64,000 bases of DNA, taken from the NCBI GenBank assembly GCA_014163555.1, contig JACJGO010000007.1, forward strand, positions 62,001-126,000, read 5' to 3'. Shown here piece by piece: positions 39,117-47,923 of this stretch. This DNA is from Flavisolibacter longurius (GTDB lineage: Bacteria; Bacteroidota; Bacteroidia; Chitinophagales; Chitinophagaceae). How positions within the stretch are numbered: the first letter of the stretch is position 1; every line of letters starts with the position of its first letter. Both the position numbers and the translations under genes were made by a program. A model generated the notes under the pieces. That model was given only the letters and a program-made list of their open reading frames with translations, ran no database searches and had not been told where the DNA came from.

Positions 39117-40208
39117 ATGAGCAAGATAAGGCCAATAGCAATTTATCTGCCTCAATTTCACCCAATTCCTGAAAACGATGAATGGTGGGGTAAGGGATTT
39201 ACTGAATGGAAAAATGTGGTTAATGCAAAACCACTTTTTAAGGGTCATAATCAACCGCATTTACCTTCTGATTTAGGTTTTTATGATTTAAGGCTAATCG
39301 AAACGATGCAAGCTCAGGCAGAGATTGCAAAAGAATATGGATTGACGGGGTTCTGTTATTATCATTATTGGTTTAACGGAAAGAGACTTCTTAATACTCC
39401 TCTTGATAATATGCTCCAACACAATAAGCCTGACTTTCCCTATATGCTTTGTTGGGCAAATGAAAATTGGACAAGGCGATGGGATGGAAGAGAAAATGAG
39501 GTTTTAATAAAACAAGAATACAGCAACGAAGACCACTATAAGCATGCAACCTTTTTGTGTCAGTCCTTTTTCAAAGACGAGCGATACATTAAGGTAGGAA
39601 ACAAACCTGTATTTGTTATTTACAAGGCAAGTTTGATCCCAGATTTGAGAAATGCATTGGAAATATGGAATAAAACTGTTTCTTCTTTTGGCTTTAATGG
39701 GCTCTATCTTCTTTGTATGGATAATTTTATAGGTAATCCAGCTGAAGATTATGGATTTGAAGGTGCAATACATTTCCATCCGGACTTCCGATATTTCAAC
39801 CGAGTTAAACCTAGTTTTGCCGCAAGATTTTTGAAGAAAACTGGACTTAAAGAATCTGTATTATTCAGGCATCATGTCGAAGACTATAAAAGCTATTATA
39901 AAGCCATAGAAAATCAACGTAAGCTTATCTCAAAAAAAGTTTTTCCAGGGATCACACCAATGTGGGATAATACAGCTAGAGTCCAAAGAAATGGAATAAT
40001 TTTTAAAAACAGTTCTCCTTTATTATACTTTGAAGCAATTACAAAAGCACTAAATAAGTTTGAGCCATTTAGTTCAGATGAAAATTTTTTCTTTATAAAC
40101 GCGTGGAATGAATGGGCTGAGGGAAATCATCTGGAGCCATGTCAAAAATATGGACACGACTACTTAAAGATGACCAAGAAAGCAATTGACTTGAGAAACA
40201 ATATCTAA
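39117..40208 (+). CDS. WbsX-like glycosyltransferase
   Basis: Predicted 363-residue protein of the WbsX family, recognised from AIYLPQFHPIPENDEWWGKG, FTEWKNVVNAKPLFKGHNQP, GFCYYHYWFNGKRLL and CWANENWTRRWDG. AWNEWAEGNHLEP near the C-terminus is also characteristic. These proteins occur in O-antigen and capsule clusters and have a glycoside-hydrolase-like look; their precise reaction is not settled. It lies in AT-rich islet 1, six codons' length upstream of the GT8-like gene. Confidence 0.88.
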   Translation: MSKIRPIAIYLPQFHPIPENDEWWGKGFTEWKNVVNAKPLFKGHNQPHLPSDLGFYDLRLIETMQAQAEIAKEYGLTGFCYYHYWFNGKRLLNTPLDNMLQHNKPDFPYMLCWANENWTRRWDGRENEVLIKQEYSNEDHYKHATFLCQSFFKDERYIKVGNKPVFVIYKASLIPDLRNALEIWNKTVSSFGFNGLYLLCMDNFIGNPAEDYGFEGAIHFHPDFRYFNRVKPSFAARFLKKTGLKESVLFRHHVEDYKSYYKAIENQRKLISKKVFPGITPMWDNTARVQRNGIIFKNSSPLLYFEAITKALNKFEPFSSDENFFFINAWNEWAEGNHLEPCQKYGHDYLKMTKKAIDLRNNI

Positions 40209-40217
40209 GCGAAATTG

Positions 40218-41231
40218 ATGGAGATCGTTTTTACAATTTGTTCGAACAATTATTTAGCGCAAGCCAATGTTTTAGGTTGTTCTGTTGGTAAGTATGAGCC
40301 CGCTAGTAAGTTTATTGTAATTATTGCTGATAAGAAGTCTAATGAAATAAACTATGAGGATCTTCCTTTTGATTATTTATTTATAGAGTCAATTTTTTCT
40401 GATCCTCAATCATTGGTAGAAAGGTTTGGTGTCATTGGGTTAAATACAAACATCAAGCCTATTGCTTTTCAATATCTGCTAAAGCAGTATGATTTGGAAA
40501 CTGCGACATATTTAGATCCTGATGTTAAGTTGTTTGGCAGTTTGGCACTTGTCAAACAGGGATTGAGAGAACATGATATAATCTTAACTCCGCATATATA
40601 CACGCCGATCGATATGGATGGCAAATCGCCTTCCGAAAATACTTTTCTAAATTTTGGACTTTATAATTTGGGATTTATTGGATTAAAGAATAATGCTAAT
40701 GCTTTACACTTTTTGAAATGGTGGCAGATGCAAACGCTGACGGTGGGATTTATTGATGTTGCAAATGGATATTTTGTTGATCAGTTATGCATCAATCATG
40801 TTCCTATCTTTTTTAAAAATGTTTTAATTATCGATCATGTTGGGTACAATATGGCGCCATGGAATTTACATGAGCGTTATCTAACAAAAGATGGCAATCA
40901 CTATTTAGTTAATAAAGAAGTTCAATTGATATTTTACCATTTCAGTTCTTTCAACTTTGAAACCATTGAACTTCCCCTTCATAAATTTAATCGGTTTACC
41001 TTGAAAGAACGCAATGATTTATTAGACATGTATCAACGTTATAGAGACGAACTGCAAAAAGCTAATTTCACGTTTTATAGAAAGATTAAATGTGCTTACA
41101 TCGTACCGCGCCTTGAGCCTGTAGAAGAACCTAATTTATGGACAAGGTTAGCAATAAGAATTTCTCAGTTGATTCCAGAAACTATCCTAAACAGGATGAG
41201 TTTTATTATTTCTAGATCTACTCAAAAGTGA
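40218..41231 (+). CDS. GT8-like glycosyltransferase
   Basis: Predicted 337-residue protein. It begins MEIVFTICSNNYLAQANVLG, and has a DxD-type metal site TYLDPDVKLFG at about 94-104. NFGLYNLGFIGLKN resembles the acceptor-side motif of GT8-like enzymes, and YFVDQLCINHV is typical of small families that transfer onto polysaccharide repeat units. I prefer the ATG at 40218 over the TTG one codon earlier. It lies 9 bases after the WbsX-like stop, so the two are probably translated as a pair. The exact CAZy family is uncertain. A 107-base AT-rich gap follows. Confidence 0.75.
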   Translation: MEIVFTICSNNYLAQANVLGCSVGKYEPASKFIVIIADKKSNEINYEDLPFDYLFIESIFSDPQSLVERFGVIGLNTNIKPIAFQYLLKQYDLETATYLDPDVKLFGSLALVKQGLREHDIILTPHIYTPIDMDGKSPSENTFLNFGLYNLGFIGLKNNANALHFLKWWQMQTLTVGFIDVANGYFVDQLCINHVPIFFKNVLIIDHVGYNMAPWNLHERYLTKDGNHYLVNKEVQLIFYHFSSFNFETIELPLHKFNRFTLKERNDLLDMYQRYRDELQKANFTFYRKIKCAYIVPRLEPVEEPNLWTRLAIRISQLIPETILNRMSFIISRSTQK

Positions 41232-41338
41232 AACTCGTTTTTGTCGTCGTAGTTCGAAGCTAATTAAATTGCTAATGTTGCTCAATAAACTGCATAAGAT
41301 CGATAGTTTCGACTCCAAGCAATTATATACTACATAAA

Positions 41339-42295
41339 ATGCTGCCAAAAATTTCAATAGTTACGCCATCTTATAATCAAGGGGTATATATTGAGGAAAC
41401 GATATTATCGATAATTAACCAGGGTTACTCAAACTTGGAATTAATTATAATCGATGGTGGCAGCAAAGACGATACAGTTGATATCATTAAAAAGTATCAG
41501 GATAAAATTGCCTATTGGGTGAGCGAGCCTGATAATGGGCAAGCGCATGCCATCAATAAAGGTTTACAGTTGGCAACCGGCGAGGTCTTTAACTGGATCA
41601 ATAGTGACGATATTTTGGAAAAAGATGCACTGAAAACGGTAGGTGATTTCTTTCAAAAGAACAATGATAAGAATGTTTTGTGTGGCTTAACGCGTTGTTT
41701 CTGGCAGGATACGAACGAAACAAGCCATGAATACAGGATGGGCCTGAAAGGCTCCGTTCTGGAAACCATTACCGGGATAGAAATGAACCAGCCCGGCACG
41801 TTTTACCGTACCAGTGCCGTAACAACACTTGGCGGGGTGAATGAAAGTCTTTGCTATGTGTTTGATGATGAGTTGTGGTTGCGCTATTTATGCGCCTATG
41901 GCTTGTCCGGAATTGGCCTTACGGAAAAGCGGCTGGCGCAGTTCAGGCTTCACCGAAACTCAAAATCTGTCAGTGAGGGTTCTGCTCCTTTCCGAAAAGA
42001 AAGGCATAGCCTTTACATCGATATCGCCCGGTCGGCGGGTGCATTTGAATGGCTGATTGAAAAAATGTGTACAGAAGCACACGCAGAGACATATACATCC
42101 AAAAAGCCCTGGAATTTGCAGGAACTGGATACTGAAAAATACAAGGCGCAGTTTGCTGCCAACTATCTGCACACGCTTTACCTGGAAGGCAGGAAAAAGG
42201 AGGCAAAAGAAGCGTTGAAGCTGATTGTGAATAATGATTGTTTCGTCTGGAACCGAATTTTTACAAGCCTCAGGGTTAAACTGATGTTTTCATAA
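41339..42295 (+). CDS. GT2-family glycosyltransferase, composition switch inside
   Basis: Predicted 318-residue GT2 enzyme: KISIVTPSYNQGVYIEETIL, LELIIIDGGSKDDT, WVSEPDNGQAHAINKGLQ and the metal site WINSDDILEKDAL at about 91. The first 60 codons are AT-rich like islet 1; from about 41,520 the composition becomes GC-richer. The switch sits just before the SEPDNGQAHAINKG stretch, which is conserved in many GT2 genes and so a good place for recombination. The C-terminal helical part (about 230-318) is acceptor-specific. It probably acts in repeat-unit assembly. Confidence 0.9.
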   Translation: MLPKISIVTPSYNQGVYIEETILSIINQGYSNLELIIIDGGSKDDTVDIIKKYQDKIAYWVSEPDNGQAHAINKGLQLATGEVFNWINSDDILEKDALKTVGDFFQKNNDKNVLCGLTRCFWQDTNETSHEYRMGLKGSVLETITGIEMNQPGTFYRTSAVTTLGGVNESLCYVFDDELWLRYLCAYGLSGIGLTEKRLAQFRLHRNSKSVSEGSAPFRKERHSLYIDIARSAGAFEWLIEKMCTEAHAETYTSKKPWNLQELDTEKYKAQFAANYLHTLYLEGRKKEAKEALKLIVNNDCFVWNRIFTSLRVKLMFS

Positions 42296-42300
42296 TTTCC

Positions 42301-43083
42301 ATGGGATTACAATACAGATTGAAAGCCAGTTTTGCCGAAAATGTAAACGTTCCATTCCGGATCCAAACCAAGTTATTTCACATTTTCAAGCGAACCCATT
42401 CTGTAAAGAACATACCCATCTTCATTAATAATTATAACCGGCTGGACTATCTGCAAAGACAAATCGACTGGTTAAGGCGCAGCGGGCACAATAATATTCA
42501 CGTGATTGACAATTGCTCTACCTATGCACCCCTGCTAAACTATTATAAAAAAATACCGGCGACTGTTTACCGACTCGACCGGAATATGGGGCATGAGGCA
42601 TTTTGGCGAACCCATATTTTCCTGCGATACAATAAGTCATTTTATGTTTTAACGGATCCTGATGTGGTGCCGGGCGATGACGTGCCCCCGGATTTTATGC
42701 AATACTTTATTGATGTGTTAAACCGCTATCCAGCTTTTAAAAAAGTTGGTTTTGGATTGCGCACCGATAACCTGCCGGATCATTATCCCAAAAAACAGGA
42801 GGTTATTCGATGGGAGGAGCAGTTTTATGAAATTGAGATTGAAAAGGGCCTGTTCAAATCCAAGATTGATACCACGTTTGCCTTGTACAGGCCAGGGTCA
42901 AAGTTTCAGTGCTGGAATGAAACCATTCGAACAGGGTCTCCTTATATGTTAATGCACCTGCCATGGTACGAGGATCCATCAATGATCACGGCAGAAACGG
43001 CCTATTATTTAGAAAGTTGTAATGCATCCAGTTCATGGTACCAGGCAATTAGTGGGAGGAACAAGCGCTATGAATTGCGGTAA
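42301..43083 (+). CDS. GT-A fold glycosyltransferase-like protein
   Basis: Predicted 260-residue protein. IPIFINNYNRLDYLQRQIDW at about 39, IHVIDNCSTY, and the DxD-type site LTDPDVVPGDDVP at about 118 place it near GT2-type enzymes, but it is not a canonical GT2. RLDRNMGHEAFWRTH and MHLPWYEDPSMITAE are distinctive. Similar proteins occur in capsule clusters. It follows the upstream GT2 by 5 bases and precedes the next by 5 bases, so it is co-translated. Donor and acceptor are unknown. Confidence 0.7.
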   Translation: MGLQYRLKASFAENVNVPFRIQTKLFHIFKRTHSVKNIPIFINNYNRLDYLQRQIDWLRRSGHNNIHVIDNCSTYAPLLNYYKKIPATVYRLDRNMGHEAFWRTHIFLRYNKSFYVLTDPDVVPGDDVPPDFMQYFIDVLNRYPAFKKVGFGLRTDNLPDHYPKKQEVIRWEEQFYEIEIEKGLFKSKIDTTFALYRPGSKFQCWNETIRTGSPYMLMHLPWYEDPSMITAETAYYLESCNASSSWYQAISGRNKRYELR

Positions 43084-43088
43084 ATTAT

Positions 43089-44069
43089 ATGCTATTGAAA
43101 AATCAAAAACTGCACATGCGTACTAATGTTTCCGTAATTCAAGCCGAAACAGGAGGGAAGGTCCAAAGAAATGAAATCATGGTTAGCGTTTGCATGATCA
43201 CCTATAACCACGAAAACTTTATCCGCCGGGCAATTGAGGGTGTGCTGGCGCAGGAGGTAAATTTCCCCTTTGAGCTCCTGATCTTTAATGATGCATCTAC
43301 CGACAATACGGACGGTGTTATTCGCAACCTGATGCAAACGCATCCAAAGGCAGGCCTGATCAAATATGGGGTTCATGAAAAAAACATCGGCCTGCCGGCG
43401 AACTATGCCTGGTCAATCAATAACTGTAAGGGTAACTTTATTGCCATCTGTGAAGGGGATGATTATTGGATTGATCCCAAAAAATTACAAAAACAGGTAG
43501 ACTTGCTGGAACAAAACCCTGCCTGCAGTTTTTGTTTTCACCAGGCATTACGGATTGACACCGTTACCAATCAGTACAGTGTATACCCCGTGAATGATCG
43601 AACCATTTTTGATGCGGCCAGCTTTTTTCAAATGACCACCATCCCCATGGCCAGTGTTGTTTTTCGTAATTCGGTTCCCCGGCATTTTGTCAATGGGCAT
43701 ATGCAGCTTGATTTTGCCTTGTTGTGCAACCTGCTTTCGCACGGCACGGCCTATTTCCTGCCGGAGGTGATGTCGGTTTACCGGGTACATCCCAATGCCT
43801 TTACCGCCAATAAAGGGCTGCTTTCCTATATGCAAAAAATGATATCAGATATACGGGAGGCGTCCGGACTGCAACAGTACAGTAAACCCGTTCGCAGACA
43901 GGTGGCCCGGGTTTATATGCTTCACGTTCTGCGCCTGATTGAAGCGCATGGAAACAAAATTTCAAGAGGGCAAAGAGTCCGGTACCTGCTGCAATTTTTA
44001 AAGACGGGCAGGCCCTCGCGGCTGTACCTGCCACTTTACCGCAGCCTCCTTGCATCAGTTGTAAAGTAA
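43089..44069 (+). CDS. GT2-family glycosyltransferase
   Basis: Predicted 326-residue enzyme. MVSVCMITYNHENFIRRAIE opens the GT2 core at about residue 31; the 30 residues before it are unlike the family, so the true start may be a later ATG. LLIFNDASTDNTDGV, NIGLPANYAWSI and CEGDDYWIDPKKLQ (about 118-131) are typical of a GT2 subgroup common in EPS loci. An 85-base gap follows before the next gene. Confidence 0.88.
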   Translation: MLLKNQKLHMRTNVSVIQAETGGKVQRNEIMVSVCMITYNHENFIRRAIEGVLAQEVNFPFELLIFNDASTDNTDGVIRNLMQTHPKAGLIKYGVHEKNIGLPANYAWSINNCKGNFIAICEGDDYWIDPKKLQKQVDLLEQNPACSFCFHQALRIDTVTNQYSVYPVNDRTIFDAASFFQMTTIPMASVVFRNSVPRHFVNGHMQLDFALLCNLLSHGTAYFLPEVMSVYRVHPNAFTANKGLLSYMQKMISDIREASGLQQYSKPVRRQVARVYMLHVLRLIEAHGNKISRGQRVRYLLQFLKTGRPSRLYLPLYRSLLASVVK

Positions 44070-44154
44070 ACGGATCACTTTTCGCCTCTTTTTCAACGGG
44101 ATAATAAAGCTGCAGGTCAACGCAGCGTTCAAACAAAAACAAGGAGAAAACCGC

Positions 44155-44946
44155 TTGACCATTCCAAAAATTTTTAAACAGGCGTTTCACCGACTGACAC
44201 TCGGTGGGTTCCGGAACCAGGTCCTGGCCGAGCAGAAAGCAGCCCGGGCCCGTATGGACCAGTTATACGACCAGTTGTTTCTGAATAATCCTGTTTTGCT
44301 CCTGCCAGGTGTCAAGATCTTCCTGCCCCTGTTTTACGTTGATCACATTCAAAAGAGCATTTACGAGACCAGGAATTTCTATGAAATTGATACCCTGGAA
44401 TTTCTTCGTCTCCATTACCGGCATTTCGGTTCTATCGCTGAAGTAGGGGCCAACATCGGAAACCACGTGTTGTACTACTGCAGCCAGCTCTCAGCAGAAA
44501 AAGTATATTGTTTTGAACCGGGAAAGTTTTCTCTGGAGACCCTGAAACAAAACATAGCCATCAATTACCTCGAAGACCGGGTGACGGTTTATCCCATCGC
44601 CCTGGGTTCTAAAAACGGCAATGGGCAGCAAACAGGTTTCCGGTTGGCAAACACGGGCATGAACCGGGTGCATGCTACGGAAGGGGAAAGCGGTGGTACG
44701 GCGGTGGAAATACGGACGTTGGATTCTTTTGCGTTTGACAAGCTTGATTTTTTGAAGATTGATGTGGAAGGTGCGGAAAGGGATGTACTGGAAGGTGCCA
44801 CTGAAACCATAGCCCGGTGCAAGCCGGTAATCCTTGTGGAAGTGTTTGATGAAAACCTTCAGCACATCCGCCAGTGGATGGAAGACAGGGGTTATCAAAA
44901 ACTAATACAACTGGGACTTCATAACCAGTTATTTGTGCCGGTGTAA
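44155..44946 (+). CDS. FkbM-family methyltransferase (copy 3 of 5)
   Basis: Predicted 263-residue methyltransferase with AEVGANIGNHVLYY at about 97-110, VYCFEPGKFSLETLKQN, and DFLKIDVEGAERDVLEGA near 200. The start is TTG at 44155. It has an AAGGAG sequence at 44141-44146, 8 bases upstream, one of the few clear Shine-Dalgarno-like sites in this window. It sits between a GT2 and a GT4 in the GC-richer part. It probably O-methylates a sugar of the repeat unit. Confidence 0.88.
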   Translation: MTIPKIFKQAFHRLTLGGFRNQVLAEQKAARARMDQLYDQLFLNNPVLLLPGVKIFLPLFYVDHIQKSIYETRNFYEIDTLEFLRLHYRHFGSIAEVGANIGNHVLYYCSQLSAEKVYCFEPGKFSLETLKQNIAINYLEDRVTVYPIALGSKNGNGQQTGFRLANTGMNRVHATEGESGGTAVEIRTLDSFAFDKLDFLKIDVEGAERDVLEGATETIARCKPVILVEVFDENLQHIRQWMEDRGYQKLIQLGLHNQLFVPV

Positions 44947-44969
44947 AATACAGGGTAAATAGGCCATTT

Positions 44970-46163
44970 ATGCACATTGCTTTTTTTGTTTCCTCCTTCC
45001 CGGTTTTATCCGAAACATTTATCGTGAACCAGATTGTTGGGTTGAAACGGTGCGGCCACAAGGTGCATATCTATGCGCAGACAGGATCAGCAGAAGAGCA
45101 AGTGCAACCGGCTGTACTGGATTTTGATTTGTTATCGGATACTATTTTTCTTGACAGGCTTCCCAAAAAGAGGGCAGCAAGGATCTTGAAGCTACTGGCC
45201 TGTTTGGTGCGGATACGAACACTGACGGATCTGCGATTGTTCACTTCTTTTTTAAGAAGAGCAAGAAGCGAAAACCTGTCGGTTTATGAGTCTGTTTTTT
45301 ATACAGGCAAGCCGCACTATGATGTCGTACATGCGCATTTTGGTGTAAATGGTAATTACGTTGCCAAACTAAAACGCCTGGGCCTTTTCTCCCAAAGCCG
45401 GTTTGTAACCACTTTCCATGGCTACGATCTGGAAGCATCGAAGGCCAGTTATACGAACCTGTTCCGGGTTGGCGATGTATTTGCCACAAACTCAGACTAT
45501 TCGGTTCAGAAGCTTGTGGCGCTGGGTTGTCCGGTCCAGAAATTAAAAAAGATTCCCGTCGGACTGGATGTAACATATTTCAACAATGGCCTGTCCGCGC
45601 AAAAGGATGATAAATGTTTTACCATTCTATATGTCGGCCGTTTGGTTCCATTCAAAGGCCCGGACATGGTGATTCGTATTTGTGATTGCCTCCGGCAGCT
45701 AGGACTTTCCTTTCAGGCAAACATCGTGGGGGAGGGAGAAATGAGGAAGGATCTGCAAGCAATGATTACGGAATACGGTCTTGAAAGGAATGTAAGGCTG
45801 TTGGGGGCTAAAACGCAAGTTGAGGTACGTACGTTAATGTCCCTTGCGGATGTTTTTCTGCTGCCTGGACGAACAGTGAACGGTAGAGCGGAAAACCAGG
45901 GACTCGTGATCCAGGAGGCACAGGCAATGGGGTTGCCGGTTATCGTATCAAATGCCGGGGGGATGAAAGAAGGAATAACAGATGGTGAAACAGGATTTGT
46001 TGTGGCTGAAGATGACATCGTTGCCTTTGCTAACAAAATTGAAAGTTTGGCTACCAACGAAGACCGAAGGAAAACACTGGGTAATGCCGGCAGAGAACTA
46101 GTCATCAGGAAATTTGATATGACATTGTTAACAGGAAAATTGCTGGAAATCTATGCAAACTGA
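44970..46163 (+). CDS. GT4-family glycosyltransferase
   Basis: Predicted 397-residue GT-B enzyme. It starts AFFVSSFPVLSETFIVNQI, the typical opening of a GT4 subgroup in EPS clusters (compare WcaL/AmsK-type enzymes). VHAHFGVNGNYVAKL, TFHGYDLEAS and VGRLVPFKGPDMVIRI follow. The donor loop is LPGRTVNGRAENQGLVIQEA at about 292-311. It overlaps the next gene by 11 bases. Donor is probably a hexose nucleotide; linkage unknown. Confidence 0.92.
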   Translation: MHIAFFVSSFPVLSETFIVNQIVGLKRCGHKVHIYAQTGSAEEQVQPAVLDFDLLSDTIFLDRLPKKRAARILKLLACLVRIRTLTDLRLFTSFLRRARSENLSVYESVFYTGKPHYDVVHAHFGVNGNYVAKLKRLGLFSQSRFVTTFHGYDLEASKASYTNLFRVGDVFATNSDYSVQKLVALGCPVQKLKKIPVGLDVTYFNNGLSAQKDDKCFTILYVGRLVPFKGPDMVIRICDCLRQLGLSFQANIVGEGEMRKDLQAMITEYGLERNVRLLGAKTQVEVRTLMSLADVFLLPGRTVNGRAENQGLVIQEAQAMGLPVIVSNAGGMKEGITDGETGFVVAEDDIVAFANKIESLATNEDRRKTLGNAGRELVIRKFDMTLLTGKLLEIYAN

Positions 46164-47037
46164 AAAGGCAGGAAGCCAGGGCCGCAAACCTATTTTTTCA
46201 GTATTGGTTGCGAACTACAACAACGGTACATTTTTTAAGGATTGTTACCAATCCTTGTGCAACCAGACGTACAAGGATTTTGAAGTGGTTATCGTGGATG
46301 ATTGTTCAACTGATGATTCGGTTCAATTGATTCAGGATACGATAAAAGGAGATGCCCGTTGCCGATTGTTTTTAAATGATCAGAACAGGGGTTGTGGTTT
46401 CACAAAAAGCAGGTGTGTTGAACTTGCCCTTGGAACGATCTGCGGATTTGTAGACCCGGATGATGCCATACGGGCAGATGCCATACAAACCCTGGTGATG
46501 GCTCACGAGGCAAATCCGGATGTGGCACTTGTTTATTCGACCTTCACATTTTGCAACAAAGACCTGCAGCCATTGGAGGTTTATGCCACAGCAGGGCCAG
46601 TCACTGTTACACCTTCATTTACCAATCTCGATGGAAAGGTTAACCATTTTGCCACCTTCAAGCGATCTTTTTACAATAAAACTTCCGGTATTGATACGGG
46701 GTTGCGGCGGGCAGTTGACCAGGACTTATATCTAAAGCTTTCTGAGACAGGAAAGTTTCATTTCGTGAATCAAGCACTTTATAATTACAGGATCCATGAC
46801 AGCGGAATTGCCACGGCAAATGTTGACAAGGCATTTTACTGGTTTTTAAAAGTGATTGCGAAGGCTGAGGAGCGGAGGAATATAAACCTTGAAAGTGAAG
46901 TTGGCGTTTTTTTAAACCGTACAAATCCGAAGAATCTTACGCAAAACCTGTCCAATCCACGCTACCTGTTGGTGAAGCTGCGTGACGCATTCAAAGCAAA
47001 GCCCACACGGTTTATTAAGCGATTGTTAGTAGGTTAA
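46153..47037 (+). CDS. GT2-family glycosyltransferase
   Basis: Predicted 294-residue GT2 enzyme: FSVLVANYNNGTFFKDCYQS, FEVVIVDDCSTDDSVQLI, RGCGFTKSRCVELALG and the metal site VDPDDAIRADAI at about 96. The last part (about 230-294) is helical and basic. It starts 11 bases before the end of the upstream GT4 gene and ends 7 bases before the next GT2, in a compact run of four glycosyltransferases. Confidence 0.9.
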   Translation: MQTEKAGSQGRKPIFSVLVANYNNGTFFKDCYQSLCNQTYKDFEVVIVDDCSTDDSVQLIQDTIKGDARCRLFLNDQNRGCGFTKSRCVELALGTICGFVDPDDAIRADAIQTLVMAHEANPDVALVYSTFTFCNKDLQPLEVYATAGPVTVTPSFTNLDGKVNHFATFKRSFYNKTSGIDTGLRRAVDQDLYLKLSETGKFHFVNQALYNYRIHDSGIATANVDKAFYWFLKVIAKAEERRNINLESEVGVFLNRTNPKNLTQNLSNPRYLLVKLRDAFKAKPTRFIKRLLVG

Positions 47038-47044
47038 ATTTTTT

Positions 47045-47923
47045 TTGCAAAAGTTGCCAGTTATATCCGTTATCGTTCCAACCTATAATCATGGTTGCTT
47101 TCTGGAAGAGGCCATAAACTCCGTAGCGGCGCAAACGTTCAGTGATTGGGAATGCCTGATCATAGATGACGGCTCAACAGACAATACAGAGGAAATTGCC
47201 ATGCGTTTATGTCGTACCGACAACAGGGTACACTACATAAAAAAGGAAAACGGGGGATTAAGCTCGGCAAGAAACAGGGGACTTGATTTGGCGAAGGGAC
47301 TATTTATCCAGTTCCTCGATGCAGATGACCGTTTGGATGCAGAAAAATTTTCGGTTTCTCTTCCTTACAAAAACGAAGCTGAAATCATCATGACTAACTT
47401 CTATGCGTTTACCGATTCTGAAAAGATGTTGCCGCCGCCATTCCAGCTAAATTCCGGTAACTTTTCCTTTAGATCGATTTTGACGCAATGGGACGAAGGA
47501 TTTGTATTTCCGCCCCATTGCGGTATTTATAAATCTTCATTATTTAGGGATCTGCGGTTTAATGAAACGCTTCAAGCAAGGGAAGACTGGCACATGTGGC
47601 TGCAGCTTTATTTAAAGAATGTAAAAACAGTTTTCATTGATAGACCTCTAGCGCATTACCGCTTGTCACCGGGTAGTATGTCACAGAAAAAAGAGATCAT
47701 GGATATGTCACTGGTAAGAGCTTACCAGCTTATTTGTCCATTCGTGCCGGAAATGCACAAAGACCTTTTTTTCCAGACGGCATTGAACCGTTTAGGATCT
47801 ATATTAAAAGAAACGCACCGTCAACTGCACACGACCAGACAGTCAAAGAGTTACCGGCTCGGAAATTTTTTCGTCAGGAATTTTAGAAAGTTTCAAACCG
47901 TTTTAACCCGAAAATTGCAGTGA
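47045..47923 (+). CDS. GT2-family glycosyltransferase
   Basis: Predicted 292-residue GT2 enzyme: ISVIVPTYNHGCFLEEAINS, WECLIIDDGSTDNTEEIA, ENGGLSSARNRGLDLAKGLF and QFLDADDRLDAEKF at about 91-104. The start appears to be TTG at 47045, seven bases after the upstream stop; no ATG gives a complete domain. It overlaps the next gene by 4 bases (GTGA). It has the canonical features of repeat-unit glycosyltransferases. Confidence 0.9.
   Translation: MQKLPVISVIVPTYNHGCFLEEAINSVAAQTFSDWECLIIDDGSTDNTEEIAMRLCRTDNRVHYIKKENGGLSSARNRGLDLAKGLFIQFLDADDRLDAEKFSVSLPYKNEAEIIMTNFYAFTDSEKMLPPPFQLNSGNFSFRSILTQWDEGFVFPPHCGIYKSSLFRDLRFNETLQAREDWHMWLQLYLKNVKTVFIDRPLAHYRLSPGSMSQKKEIMDMSLVRAYQLICPFVPEMHKDLFFQTALNRLGSILKETHRQLHTTRQSKSYRLGNFFVRNFRKFQTVLTRKLQ

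Larger units (their letters stand above)
35940..41520. other. AT-rich islet 1 (foreign-composition segment)
   Basis: By eye the GC content falls from close to 50% to near 30-35% at about 35.94 kb, inside wzt, and rises again to 45-50% at about 41.52 kb, inside a GT2 gene. The segment holds the wzt C-terminal half, two FkbM methyltransferases, a GT2, a WbsX-like enzyme, a GT8-like enzyme and the start of another GT2. Intergenic gaps are longer here (100-180 bases) than in the GC-richer parts. The edges are approximate. Confidence 0.75.

Noticed and set aside
35940-41520. Insertion of AT-rich islet 1 by a transposon or integrase
   Set aside because: I found no transposase, integrase, terminal inverted repeats, target duplications or tRNA gene at the edges, and both edges are inside coding genes.
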